From assembly GCF_020497125.1 (NCBI RefSeq), contig NC_059072.1, positions 77,755,697 to 77,819,696 on the forward strand: a stretch of 64,000 nt of DNA. Direction: 5' to 3'. The notes below the pieces were generated by a model that searched no databases, was not told where the DNA came from, and saw only the letters and a program-made list of their open reading frames with translations. Source of the stretch: Mauremys mutica. Its lineage: Eukaryota; Chordata; Testudines; Geoemydidae. Of this stretch, positions 1 to 8,289 are shown in pieces. The position numbers and the translations under genes were made by a program. Position 1 is the stretch's first letter, and each line of letters opens with the position of its first letter.

Positions 1-22
1 CAGAAAAGGTGGGGGAGTTGCA

Positions 23-2913
23 TTGTATGTAAGAGAGCAGTATGACTGCTTAGAGCTCCAGTATGAAACTGCAGAAAAACCTGAGAGTCTCTGGATTAAG
101 TTTAGAAGTGTGAGCAACAAGGGTGATGTCGTGGTGGGAGTCTGCTATAGACCACCAGACCAGGGGGATGAGGTTGACAAGCCTTTCTTCCGGCAACTAG
201 CAGAAGTTACTAGATCATAGGCCCTGGTTCTCATGGGAGACTTTAATCATCCTGATATCTGCTGGGAGAGCAACACAGCAGTGTACAGACAATCCAGGAA
301 GTTTTTGGAAAGTGTAGCGGACAATTTCCTGGTCCAAGTGCTAGAGGAACCAACTAGGGGCAGAGCTCTTCTTGACCTGCTGCTCACAAACAGAGAAGTG
401 TTAGTAGGGGAAGCAAAAGTGGATGGGAACCTGGGAGGCAGTGACCATGAGATGGTCGAGTTCAGGATCCTGACACGAGGAAGAAAGGAGAGCAGCAGAA
501 TACAGACCCTGGACTTCAGAAAAGCAGACTTTGACTCCCTCAGGGAGCTGATGGGCAGGATCACCTGGGAAAATAACATGAGGGGGAAAGGAGTCCAGGA
601 GAGCTGGCTGTATTTTAAAGAATCCTTATTGAGGTTGCAGGAAAAAAACATCCCGATGTGTAAGAAGAACAGTAAATATGGCAGGCGAGCAGCTTGGCTT
701 AACAGTGAAATCCTTGCTGATCTTAAATGCAAAAAAGAAGCTTACATGAAGTGGAAGCTTGGACAAATGACCAGAGAGGAATATAAAAATATTGCTCAGG
801 CATGCAGGAGTGAAATCAAGAAGGCCAAATCACACTTGGAGTTGCAGCTAGCAAGAGATGTTAAGAGTAACAAGAAGGGTTTCTTCAGGTATGTTAGCAA
901 CAAGAAGAAAGTCAAGGAAAGTGTGGGCCCCTTACTGAATGAGCAGGAGCGGCTCTAGACCCCAGCACGCCAAGCGCGTGCTTGGGGCGGCATGCGCTCT
1001 GCCGGTCACCGGGGAGGGTGGCAGGCAGGGTGCCTTCAGCGGCATGCCTGCGGAGGGTCTGCTGGTTCCCGCGGCTCCACCGAAGCCGCGGGACCAGCGG
1101 ACCCTCCACAGGCACGCCTGAGGGAGATCCACCAAAGCCGTGGGACCAGCGGACCCTCCACAGGCACGCCTGCGGGAGGTCCACTGGAGCCGCGGGACCG
1201 GCGACCGGCAGAGCGCCCCCTGCGGCATGCCGCCGTGCTTGGGACAGCGAAATGTCTAGAGCCGCCCCTGTGAATGAGGGAGGCAACCTAGTGACAGAGG
1301 ATGTGGGAAAAGCTAATGTACTCAATGATTTTTTTGCCTCTGTCTTCACAAACAAGATCAGCTCCCAGACTGCTGCACTGGGCAGAACAGTATGGGGAGA
1401 AGGTGACCAGCCCTCTGTGGAGAAAGAAGTGATTCGGGACTATTTAGAAAAACTGGACGAGCACAAGTCCATGGGGCCGGATGCGCTGCATCCGAGGGTG
1501 CTAAAGGAGTTGGCGGATGTGATTGCAGAGCCATTGGCCATTATCTTTGAAAACTCAAGGCGAACGGGGGAGGTCCTGGGTGACTGGAAAAAGGCTAATG
1601 TAGTGCCCATCTTTAAAAAAGGGAAGAAGGAGGATCCGGGGAACTACAGGCCAGTCAGCCTCACCCCAGTCCCTGGAAAAATCATGGAGCAGCTCCTCAA
1701 GGAATCAATTCTGAAGCACTTAGAGGAGAGGAAAGTGATCAGAAACAGTCAGCATGGATTCACCAAGGGCAAGTCATGCCTGACTAACCTAATAGCCTTC
1801 TATGAGGAGATAACTCGGTCTGTGGATGAGGGAAAAGCAGTGGACGTGTTATTCCTTGACTTTAGCAAAGCTTTTGATACGGTCTCCCACAGTATTCTTG
1901 CCAGCAAGTTAAAGAAGTATGGGCTGGATGAATGGACTATAAGATGGATAGAAAGTTGGCTAGATCGTCGGCCTCAACGGGTAGTGATCAATGGCTCCAT
2001 GTCTAGTTGGCAGCCGGTTTCAAGTGGAGTGCCCCAAGGGTCGGTCCTGGGGCTGGTTTTGTTCAATATATTCATTAATGATCTGGAGGATGGCGTGGAC
2101 TGCACTCTCACCAAGTTTGCAGATGACACTAACCTTGGAGGAGTGGCAGAGACGCTGGAGGGTAGGGATAGGATACAGAGGGACCTAGACAAATTAGAGG
2201 ACTGGGCCAAAAGAAACCTGATGAGGTTCAACAAGGACAAGTGCAGAGTCCTGCACTTAGGAGGAAGAATCCCATTCACTGTTACAGACTAGGGACCGAA
2301 TGGCTAGGAAGAAGTTCTGCAGAAAAGGACCTAGGGGTTACAGTGAATGAGAAGCTGGATATGAGTCAGCAGTGTGCCCTTGTTGCCAAAAAGGCTAACG
2401 GCATTTTGGGCTGTATAAGTAGGGGCATTGCCAGCAGATCGAAGGGTGTGATCATTCCCCTCTATTCAACATTGGTGAGGCCTCATCTGGAGTACTGTGT
2501 CCAGTTTTGGGCCCCACACTACAAGAAGGATGTGGAAAAATTGGAAAGAGTCCAGTAGAGGGCAACAAAAATGATTAGGGGGCTGGAGCACATGACTTAT
2601 GAGGAGAGGCTGAGGGAACTGGGATTGTTTAGTCTGCAGAAGAGAAGACTGAGGGGGGATTTGATAGCTGCTTTCAACTACCTGAAAGGGGGTTCCAAAG
2701 AGGATGGATCTAGACTGTTCTCAGTGGTTCCTGATGACAAGGAGTAATGGTCTCAAGTTGCAGTGGGGGAGGTTTAGGTTGGATATTAGGAAAAACTTTT
2801 TCACTAGGAGCGTGGTGAAGCACTGGAATGGGTTATATAGGGAGGTGGTGGAATCTCCTTCCTTAGAGGTTTTTAAGGTCAGGCTTGACAAAGCCCTGGC
2901 TGAGATGATTTAG
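23..2913 (+). pseudogene. CR1 ORF2 (endonuclease-reverse transcriptase), broken
   Basis: The reading frame shows the C-terminal half of an AP-type endonuclease (VGVCYRPPDQ near 137-166, MGDFNHPDICW at 233-265, the SDHEMVEF motif near 440) and then reverse transcriptase ([13 protein letters not shown] near 1641-1679, [10 protein letters not shown] near 1853-1882, [10 protein letters not shown] near 2021-2050, catalytic FADDT near 2117-2131). Breaks are an in-frame TAG at 218-220, the 327-bp MITE plus duplicated target, a frameshift near 2280 just past the FADDT region, a TAG at 2556-2558 where CR1 normally has Gln, and a frameshift near 2740. With the MITE and one duplicate removed, the frame on either side is continuous, so the MITE arrived as one clean event. 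The protein would not be made intact. Confidence 0.93.
944..1270. mobile_element. hAT-type MITE inserted in CR1
   Basis: Ends are CAGGAGCGGCTCTAGAC and GTCTAGAGCCGCCCCTG, near-perfect terminal inverted repeats. The flanks are an exact 8-bp duplication TGAATGAG (936-943 and 1271-1278), as made by hAT transposases. The interior is GC-rich with repeated units around CCGCGGGACCAGCGGACCCTCC (about 1084-1200) and no transposase. The same termini occur at 41158-41421 and 42703-42980. Open frames reading through here are accidental and follow from the high GC content. Confidence 0.92.
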
Positions 2914-2982
2914 TTGGGGATTGGTCCTGCTTTGAGCAGGGGGTTGGACTAGATGACCTCCTGAGGTCCCTTCCAACCCTGA

Positions 2983-3175
2983 TGTTATATCCTTGGGGCA
3001 GCCGGTGTAGGAAGCAATCACTTGAGGCCAGAGAGCAGGCAGCTAACCAAAACCTCCATTTTATTTACAGATATACAGAGAGCTCACTCAGCCGGTTGAA
3101 ACCGGTTGAGCTAACCCATAATAATCTAACTCAGTTGCCATAGCAACAAAAACCATGACAACCAAATACACAACA
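2983..3175 (-). repeat. Gypsy 3' LTR
   Basis: 193 bp, TG...CA ended. It matches the other LTR (7396-7588) except for A in place of G in the context CTCC(A/G)TTTTATT. It contains a GGTTGAAACCGGTTGAG stretch with a CCGGTT inverted motif. The element is on the minus strand, so this copy is the downstream one. Confidence 0.96.
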
Positions 3176-3191
3176 TATTCCTCCCCCCCCC
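3176..3191 (-). promoter_or_regulatory. Polypurine tract of the Gypsy element
   Basis: On the minus strand a G-rich purine run (GGGGGGGGGAGGAATA type) abuts the 3' LTR directly. In LTR retrotransposons this purine run primes plus-strand DNA synthesis. Confidence 0.85.
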
Positions 3192-3308
3192 TAATAAGAA
3201 CATCCCCTAAATAAAACACACACTAGACTAGAGAAGGAGGGTAGACTGCCTCCATTCCCGGCTAAACCCTGGGGATTGTTTTGCCCCATAACCATGGGTT
3301 CGCCCTAG
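3192..3308 (-). other. Untranslated spacer between gag-pol stop and polypurine tract
   Basis: About 117 bp with no open frame of note. There is no room for an env gene between integrase and the 3' LTR. Confidence 0.7.
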
Positions 3309-6300
3309 CTAAAGATCCAGCCGATGAGGAGGCCTTCTGTCTCTAGGTGGATTACGGCGAACTTCTGGTGTTATTGCACCCGAAAGCACTAGGGGCTCAG
3401 GGTCCGCAGCACGAACAGGTGAGGAGGTGGTATCAGCTAGTGCTGGGCAAAGGGGTATCTCAGCCGCCGGCAGTAATGGAGGAGAACAGTCAGAAACAGG
3501 TGACTCGTGATTTGGTCCCTCACTAGAAGAGGTGAAGTCAGACCCCTCAACTGCAGATGGGTCCTGAGGACTGGCATGACCTGGCAACAGCTGATCTACA
3601 TGTCGCCGCCAGGTAAGATTCTCTGCAGTCCGGACTGTGTAGGAAACAGGTCCTGTTTGAGTGATGACTGTGGCCGGAACCCATTTAGCTCTGGAAGTAT
3701 AATTCCGAGCCAAAACTGGCTGTCCCGGGCTAAAGGTTCGGTCTTTTGCTCTGGGTGCCCGTCTGATGACTTGATATTGCTGCTGATGTTGCACAATTTG
3801 TCGGGGTTCAGAAGGTTTCAGCAGATCAAAGCAAGTGCACAGCTGTCGTCCCATCATTAGAAAGGCCGGAGATGCGTGGGTCGTAGCATGAGGTGTGTTT
3901 CTGTAGGAAAGTAAAAAGGTATCCAGACGCTTTTGAATGGAGTGTTGTCCCCTTGCTGATTTCAAAGCATTTTTCATTGTCTGCACAAATCTTTCAGCTA
4001 ATCCGTTGGTGGACGGATGATATGGTGCTGACGAGATGTGGTGTATCCCATTTGCCTTCATAAAATTTTGAAACTCCTGAGAAACGAACTGCAGTCCGTT
4101 GTCGCTCACCAGTTGTTCTGGCAGACCAAAACGACTAAAGAGTCCTCGTAATTTTTGGATAGTACTCTCTGCAGAAGTGGACTGCATTATAGAGACTTCT
4201 GGCCATTTAGAATGGGCATCTATTGCCACCAAGAACATGCTTCCTTCAAGGGGGCCAGCAAAGTCAACGTGAATACGTTGCCACGGGTTTTCAGGCCAGT
4301 CCCATGGGTGTAGGGGTGCCCACTGGGGTGCATTCCTCACACCCTGACATGACATACAAGCTTTTGCCTTCTCTTCAATAGCGCTGTCCAGTCCAGGCCA
4401 CCAAAAATAGCTTCGTGCAATTTCCTTCATGCGCACTATTCCACAGTGACCGGAATGTAGCTGTTCTAACATCTGTGATCTCAGTGGTGGTGGAATAATG
4501 ACACGTCTCCCCCACAACAAACAACCAGATTGGACCGATAACTCCGTCCGCTTGGACATGTAGGGAACAAGGTCGGATGAGACCGGAGAGGTTTGTCGAG
4601 ATTTTCCATGCATCACCAGGTCCATAACTTGGGACAATACTGGGTCAACGCGAGTTGCCTTCTTTATCTGAGTAGCAGTGATGGGTGTATTCTCTACCTG
4701 TTCAAAGTAGAAGATTTCCTTTTGGGCACTATCTTGGTGTTTGACCGGCAAAGGCAACCTTGAGAGGCCATCTGCATTGCCGTGAAGAGTGGATTTCCGA
4801 TATTTGATTTCATATGTGTGTGCTGAAAGTAACAATGCCCAACGTTGCATACGACTAGCAGCTAATGGGGGAATGCCTGTGTAGGGTCCAAAAATTGATG
4901 TCAGAGGTCGATGGTCTGTGAGAAGAGTAAATTTTCGCCCAAACAGGTACTGATGAAACTTCCGAATTCCAAAAACAATTCCTAATGCCTCACGTTCGAT
5001 TTGGGCATAGTTAGTTTCTGCTTTGCTTAGAGTGCATGAAGCAAAAGCAATAGGTCTCTCTTCTCCTGAAGGCATAATATGTGACACGACTGCTCCCACT
5101 CCATAAGGGGAGGCATCGCAGGCCAATTGCAGTGGTAAGGATGCATCAAAGTGCGTTAGAACTTCAGAATTTAGCAATGCATCCTTAGCTTTGTTAAACG
5201 CAACATCACAGGCTTCAGTCCACTTCCAGGCCTTGTTCTGCCCAAGGAGCTCATGAAGTGGTTTTAGCAGTGTGGCTAACTGTGAGATGAACTTTCCATA
5301 ATAGTTCAGGAGTCCTAGAAACGAGCGCAGCTGGCTTACATTTCGAGGTGGGGGAGCCTCCACAATAGCTTTAACTTTTGCAGGGGCCTTATGAAGACCT
5401 GCAGAATCAATGATGTGTCCCAAATATTCAACAGAGGGCTTGAAGAATTCACACTTGTCTTTGCGAACTCGTAGGCCATACTCTTCCAGTCTTTGTAGGG
5501 TAGCCTCTAAATTCTTTAAGTGATCCTCTTCATTTCTTCCAGTGACCAGGATATCATCCAGATAGCACTGAACTCCTGACAAGCCACGCAAGATCTGGTC
5601 CATAGCCCTCTGGAACAGGGCGGGAGCCGATGTGATTCCGAAGGGTAGGCGACAGTATCGATAAAGCCCCTTATGAGTCACAATAGTCAACAGCTCTTGG
5701 GACTTTTCATCGACGTGCATCTGTAAATATGCTTGACTCAGATCAATCTTACTGAACTTTTGTCCCCCAGCCAGGCCTGCGAAGAGGTCATCGATGCGGG
5801 GAAGCGGGTATTGCTCTGCACACAACACTGGGTTGACAGTGACTTTAAAATCACCGCAAATCCGGAGAGAGCCATCTTTCTTCACGATTGGAACGATAGG
5901 AGTGGCCCATGAGCTATGGGTAACTGGTATTAGGACTCCATTGGTGACCAGGTGCTCGAGGTCTGCTTCAACTTTTGGCCTGATGGCATATGGCACAGTT
6001 CGGGCTTTCAGATATTTTGGTGGACTGTCAGGTTTAATGTTCAATGTCACAGTGATTCCCTTCATACTTCCCAAATCATCTCCAAAAACAGCAGCATGTT
6101 TCCTTAGAATAGGGGTTAGACTGATTTCTTCTTTAGTCATCCGGTGCACTTCTGCCCAGTTCAGTTGAATCTTCCCAAGCCAAGACCTACTCATTAAGGC
6201 TGGGTAGTCACCTCTCACCACAAACAGTGGCAATTTAGCTGCCTGTCCATTGAGCTCCACCTTAACATCAATAGTGCCCAACATGGGCACAGCTTCACCT

Positions 6301-7271
6301 GTATACGTCTTCAGAACAGTTTTTGTTGCCTTAAGCGGAAGATGCTGTAGCTTTTCCTTATACACAGTCTCAGGAACCAGCGAGACAGCTGCACCGGTGT
6401 CTAGTTCCATGCGTATAGGTTTGCCCTCCAATAAAGGGGTTACCCAGTATTCATGTGAGCCCGCTGCCAAGGACAAAACATGCAGTGGCACTTCCTCTTG
6501 TGAGGAGGTGTCACCTTGATCATCCTGGGTCTGCTCTAGGGTATGCAAGGTTCCTCTTTTTGTCGGCCAGACCACAGGCCTCTTTTTCTTTTGTTTACAG
6601 GCATACTCAATGTGTCCGTTTTTGCCACAGTGTTGACACACCAGGTCCTTACACCAGCATTCTGATGCCTGGTGACCCAGCTTACCACAGCGGTAACATT
6701 CTTGACTCTGCACCGTTTTGTGGGTCAGTTCTTGTGACACTTTTTGCACCCTAGGGGATGCACCGATGTATTGTGCCTCCCTTGTAGCCAGTTCCATGGA
6801 GACAGCAATATCAACAGCCTTCTGTAATGTAAGCTGAGCCTCTGTCAGTAGGCGCTTCCGTATAGCTTCACTGCAGAGGCCACACACTAACCTGTCACGC
6901 AGGGCATCATTTAACATCTCTTTAAATTCACAGTGTTCTGCTAGCTTTTTTAAAATGGCTACAAATTGTACAACTGTTTCATCTTCCTTTTGGTCTCTTT
7001 TGTGGAACCTATATCTTTCAGCAATTACCAGTGGTTTTGGGGAGAAATGAGACCCCAGGATTTCCACAATGTCACTGTAAGATTTAGTCTCAGGCTTAAC
7101 AGGGTGCAGTAAGCTGCGTAGCAGAGAGTAGGTTTTAGCCCCTACAACAGTTAAGAATATTGGCACCTTCTTCGCTTCTGTAATGTCATTTGCAATACCA
7201 AAAAGCTCAAAACGCTCAGTATACACATGCCACTCATCAAAAGGCTCCAGGGGCCTGGTCAGAATAGCCAT
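3309..7271 (-). CDS. Gypsy Gag-Pol polyprotein, single open frame
   Basis: About 1320 codons from the ATG at 7271; the frame is open slightly further upstream with only a TTG. Order by residue from this ATG: a Gag-like region (1-180), two CCHC zinc knuckles (about 192-225), an aspartic protease with DTGA (about 291), reverse transcriptase with YLDD (about 570), RNase H (CDAS near 717), an integrase HHCC zinc domain (about 938-974), and a DDE core with D near 1002 (HVDFAG), D near 1056 (VSDNG) and E near 1092 (GLAERF). All these key residues are present, and there is no stop or frameshift, so Gag and Pol would be one protein without ribosomal frameshifting. A tail of about 90 residues after the integrase is Ser/Pro-rich. 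It resembles the K02A2.6-like class of Gypsy proteins; clade assignment needs a tree. Confidence 0.95.
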   Translation of the reverse strand: MAILTRPLEPFDEWHVYTERFELFGIANDITEAKKVPIFLTVVGAKTYSLLRSLLHPVKPETKSYSDIVEILGSHFSPKPLVIAERYRFHKRDQKEDETVVQFVAILKKLAEHCEFKEMLNDALRDRLVCGLCSEAIRKRLLTEAQLTLQKAVDIAVSMELATREAQYIGASPRVQKVSQELTHKTVQSQECYRCGKLGHQASECWCKDLVCQHCGKNGHIEYACKQKKKRPVVWPTKRGTLHTLEQTQDDQGDTSSQEEVPLHVLSLAAGSHEYWVTPLLEGKPIRMELDTGAAVSLVPETVYKEKLQHLPLKATKTVLKTYTGEAVPMLGTIDVKVELNGQAAKLPLFVVRGDYPALMSRSWLGKIQLNWAEVHRMTKEEISLTPILRKHAAVFGDDLGSMKGITVTLNIKPDSPPKYLKARTVPYAIRPKVEADLEHLVTNGVLIPVTHSSWATPIVPIVKKDGSLRICGDFKVTVNPVLCAEQYPLPRIDDLFAGLAGGQKFSKIDLSQAYLQMHVDEKSQELLTIVTHKGLYRYCRLPFGITSAPALFQRAMDQILRGLSGVQCYLDDILVTGRNEEDHLKNLEATLQRLEEYGLRVRKDKCEFFKPSVEYLGHIIDSAGLHKAPAKVKAIVEAPPPRNVSQLRSFLGLLNYYGKFISQLATLLKPLHELLGQNKAWKWTEACDVAFNKAKDALLNSEVLTHFDASLPLQLACDASPYGVGAVVSHIMPSGEERPIAFASCTLSKAETNYAQIEREALGIVFGIRKFHQYLFGRKFTLLTDHRPLTSIFGPYTGIPPLAASRMQRWALLLSAHTYEIKYRKSTLHGNADGLSRLPLPVKHQDSAQKEIFYFEQVENTPITATQIKKATRVDPVLSQVMDLVMHGKSRQTSPVSSDLVPYMSKRTELSVQSGCLLWGRRVIIPPPLRSQMLEQLHSGHCGIVRMKEIARSYFWWPGLDSAIEEKAKACMSCQGVRNAPQWAPLHPWDWPENPWQRIHVDFAGPLEGSMFLVAIDAHSKWPEVSIMQSTSAESTIQKLRGLFSRFGLPEQLVSDNGLQFVSQEFQNFMKANGIHHISSAPYHPSTNGLAERFVQTMKNALKSARGQHSIQKRLDTFLLSYRNTPHATTHASPAFLMMGRQLCTCFDLLKPSEPRQIVQHQQQYQVIRRAPRAKDRTFSPGQPVLARNYTSRAKWVPATVITQTGPVSYTVRTAENLTWRRHVDQLLPGHASPQDPSAVEGSDFTSSSEGPNHESPVSDCSPPLLPAAEIPLCPALADTTSSPVRAADPEPLVLSGAITPEVRRNPPRDRRPPHRLDL

Positions 7272-7376
7272 GATTTTTAGTTTCACTTTCACAGTCAGTG
7301 CAAACAAGCAGCTTTTTTTGTTTGTTTGTTCTTTACCTTGACTTCTACTTCCTTCTGTTACTGGAGCAGCACCAGG

Positions 7377-7394
7377 ATCCCATCCTCGTCGCCA
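7377..7394 (-). promoter_or_regulatory. Primer binding site, tRNA-Ser(GCU) type
   Basis: One base inside the 5' LTR. The plus strand reads ATCCCATCCTCGTCGCCA, which I recognise as the 3' end of vertebrate tRNA-Ser(GCU) plus CCA, so the minus strand would anneal to that tRNA over 18 nt. The match to the tRNA is from memory. Use of tRNA-Ser is, as I recall, known among Mag-type Gypsy elements. Confidence 0.8.
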
Positions 7395-7395
7395 G

Positions 7396-7588
7396 TGTTA
7401 TATCCTTGGGGCAGCCGGTGTAGGAAGCAATCACTTGAGGCCAGAGAGCAGGCAGCTAACCAAAACCTCCGTTTTATTTACAGATATACAGAGAGCTCAC
7501 TCAGCCGGTTGAAACCGGTTGAGCTAACCCATAATAATCTAACTCAGTTGCCATAGCAACAAAAACCATGACAACCAAATACACAACA
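7396..7588 (-). repeat. Gypsy 5' LTR
   Basis: 193 bp, TG...CA, one mismatch to the 3' LTR. It should carry the promoter for the element transcribed toward lower coordinates. No classical TATA box stands out in the proper place. Confidence 0.96.
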
Positions 7589-7613
7589 CCTGATATTCTA
7601 TGATTCTATGACA
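7589..7613 (+). mobile_element. CR1 3' terminal repeat, continuation beyond Gypsy
   Basis: Begins with the duplicated CCTGA and continues ATTCTATGATTCTATGA, the short direct repeat at CR1 3' ends. It joins directly to the CR1 body that stops at 2982. Confidence 0.92.
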
Positions 7614-7830
7614 CTGGTCAGGCAGCTGTTGTGCTGAGACCACTGACTATCATGCTGACCAATATCGTCTCATTGTTTCCAGTCTGTCTGCATCCATCTG
7701 TTGTCTCTTGTCTTATACTTAGCTTGCAAAACCCTTGCGGGGAGGAACTGTCTTTTCATTCTGTGTGTGTACAGCACCTAGCTTCTAGGCACTACAGTAA
7801 TACTAATAATAAATAAATATATAAATAACA
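7614..7830 (+). repeat. Old L2/CR1-like LINE 3' end
   Basis: Contains the degenerate string seen at many L2-like 3' ends: AGCTTGCAAAACCCTTG, GAGGAACTGTCTTTTCATT, TGTACAGCACCTAGC, CACTACAGTAATAC, then AATAAATA. Similar relics occur at 32618-32735 and, inverted, at 49965-50045. The 5' limit is not clear. Confidence 0.6.
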
Positions 7831-8289
7831 AAGGCACCATCTAAGGGCATAGATGTCTTTATTAAAAATATTAACAGTAACTGGGACCCTTCCAGAGTCT
7901 CTCATCAAGGCCTGATCTGCACCATCAGTAAAGCTTTGATTACACTGGATTACAACTTTTGAGAAGTCGTCTGCTTCAGAGATAAAATGTGCTATTTATT
8001 ATGTATTTTGATGTGCTGAATTCAAATATGACAATTAAAACAACTGATTGGCTACTGTTTCTAAGATATTTAAGTTTTTACATTTTATGTCTATGTATAT
8101 TGTGTAGATAGTAGAGTTTTTTAATCTTAAATTGTAAACCTGGGTCTTTTCATGTGTTTATGGTTGCTTTACATGATAATATTTCACCTGCCCTGTTTAT
8201 GTAACACTTTAAAAATCAGCAAAAGGGTTATATAACTAAAATTTATTATGCAACAAAAGGCAAAAAACTATTATGTACATAGTTTAGTC
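7831..8289. other. AT-rich stretch beside the putative transposase gene
   Basis: No gene seen. Position 8045-8053 (TGATTGGCT) and its surroundings resemble, inverted, the sequence at 10395-10403, so part of this stretch may be the 3' non-coding and terminal part of the element described at 8003-10445. Confidence 0.4.

Larger units (their letters stand above)
1..2982 (+). mobile_element. CR1 LINE, 5' end cut by the window
   Basis: The endonuclease domain starts outside the window, and the copy runs through reverse transcriptase to the CR1 3' end, where the usual GGTCCCTTCCAACCCTGA tail is seen. The tail is cut at 2982 by the Gypsy insertion and resumes at 7589, finishing in ATTCTATGATTCTATGA. 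A MITE also interrupts it at 944-1270. CR1 is a non-LTR retrotransposon of sauropsids that copies itself by target-primed reverse transcription. This copy is long for a CR1, since most are short 3' fragments, but it is dead (see the coding entry). Confidence 0.95.
2983..7588 (-). mobile_element. Complete Gypsy (Metaviridae) LTR retrotransposon
   Basis: A 4606-bp element bounded by two 193-bp LTRs, flanked by an exact 5-bp target duplication CCTGA (2978-2982 and 7589-7593). Reading on the minus strand the order is 5' LTR, tRNA-type primer binding site, one gag-pol frame, polypurine tract, 3' LTR. Removing the element and one CCTGA restores an uninterrupted CR1 tail. No env-like frame is present. 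The domain order protease, RT, RNase H, integrase is that of Gypsy/Metaviridae and not of Copia. The LTRs differ at one position, so the insertion is recent. Confidence 0.97.

Noticed and set aside
912..1355. Open frames on both strands across the MITE at 944-1270
   Set aside because: They join GC-rich MITE sequence to CR1 sequence; repeats of Gly/Pro/Ala/Arg type with no coding signature of their own.
3192..3308. A retroviral env gene in the Gypsy element
   Set aside because: Only 117 bp separate the gag-pol stop from the polypurine tract.
7377..7394. A tRNA gene
   Set aside because: Only 18 nt match a tRNA 3' end next to an LTR; it is a primer binding site.
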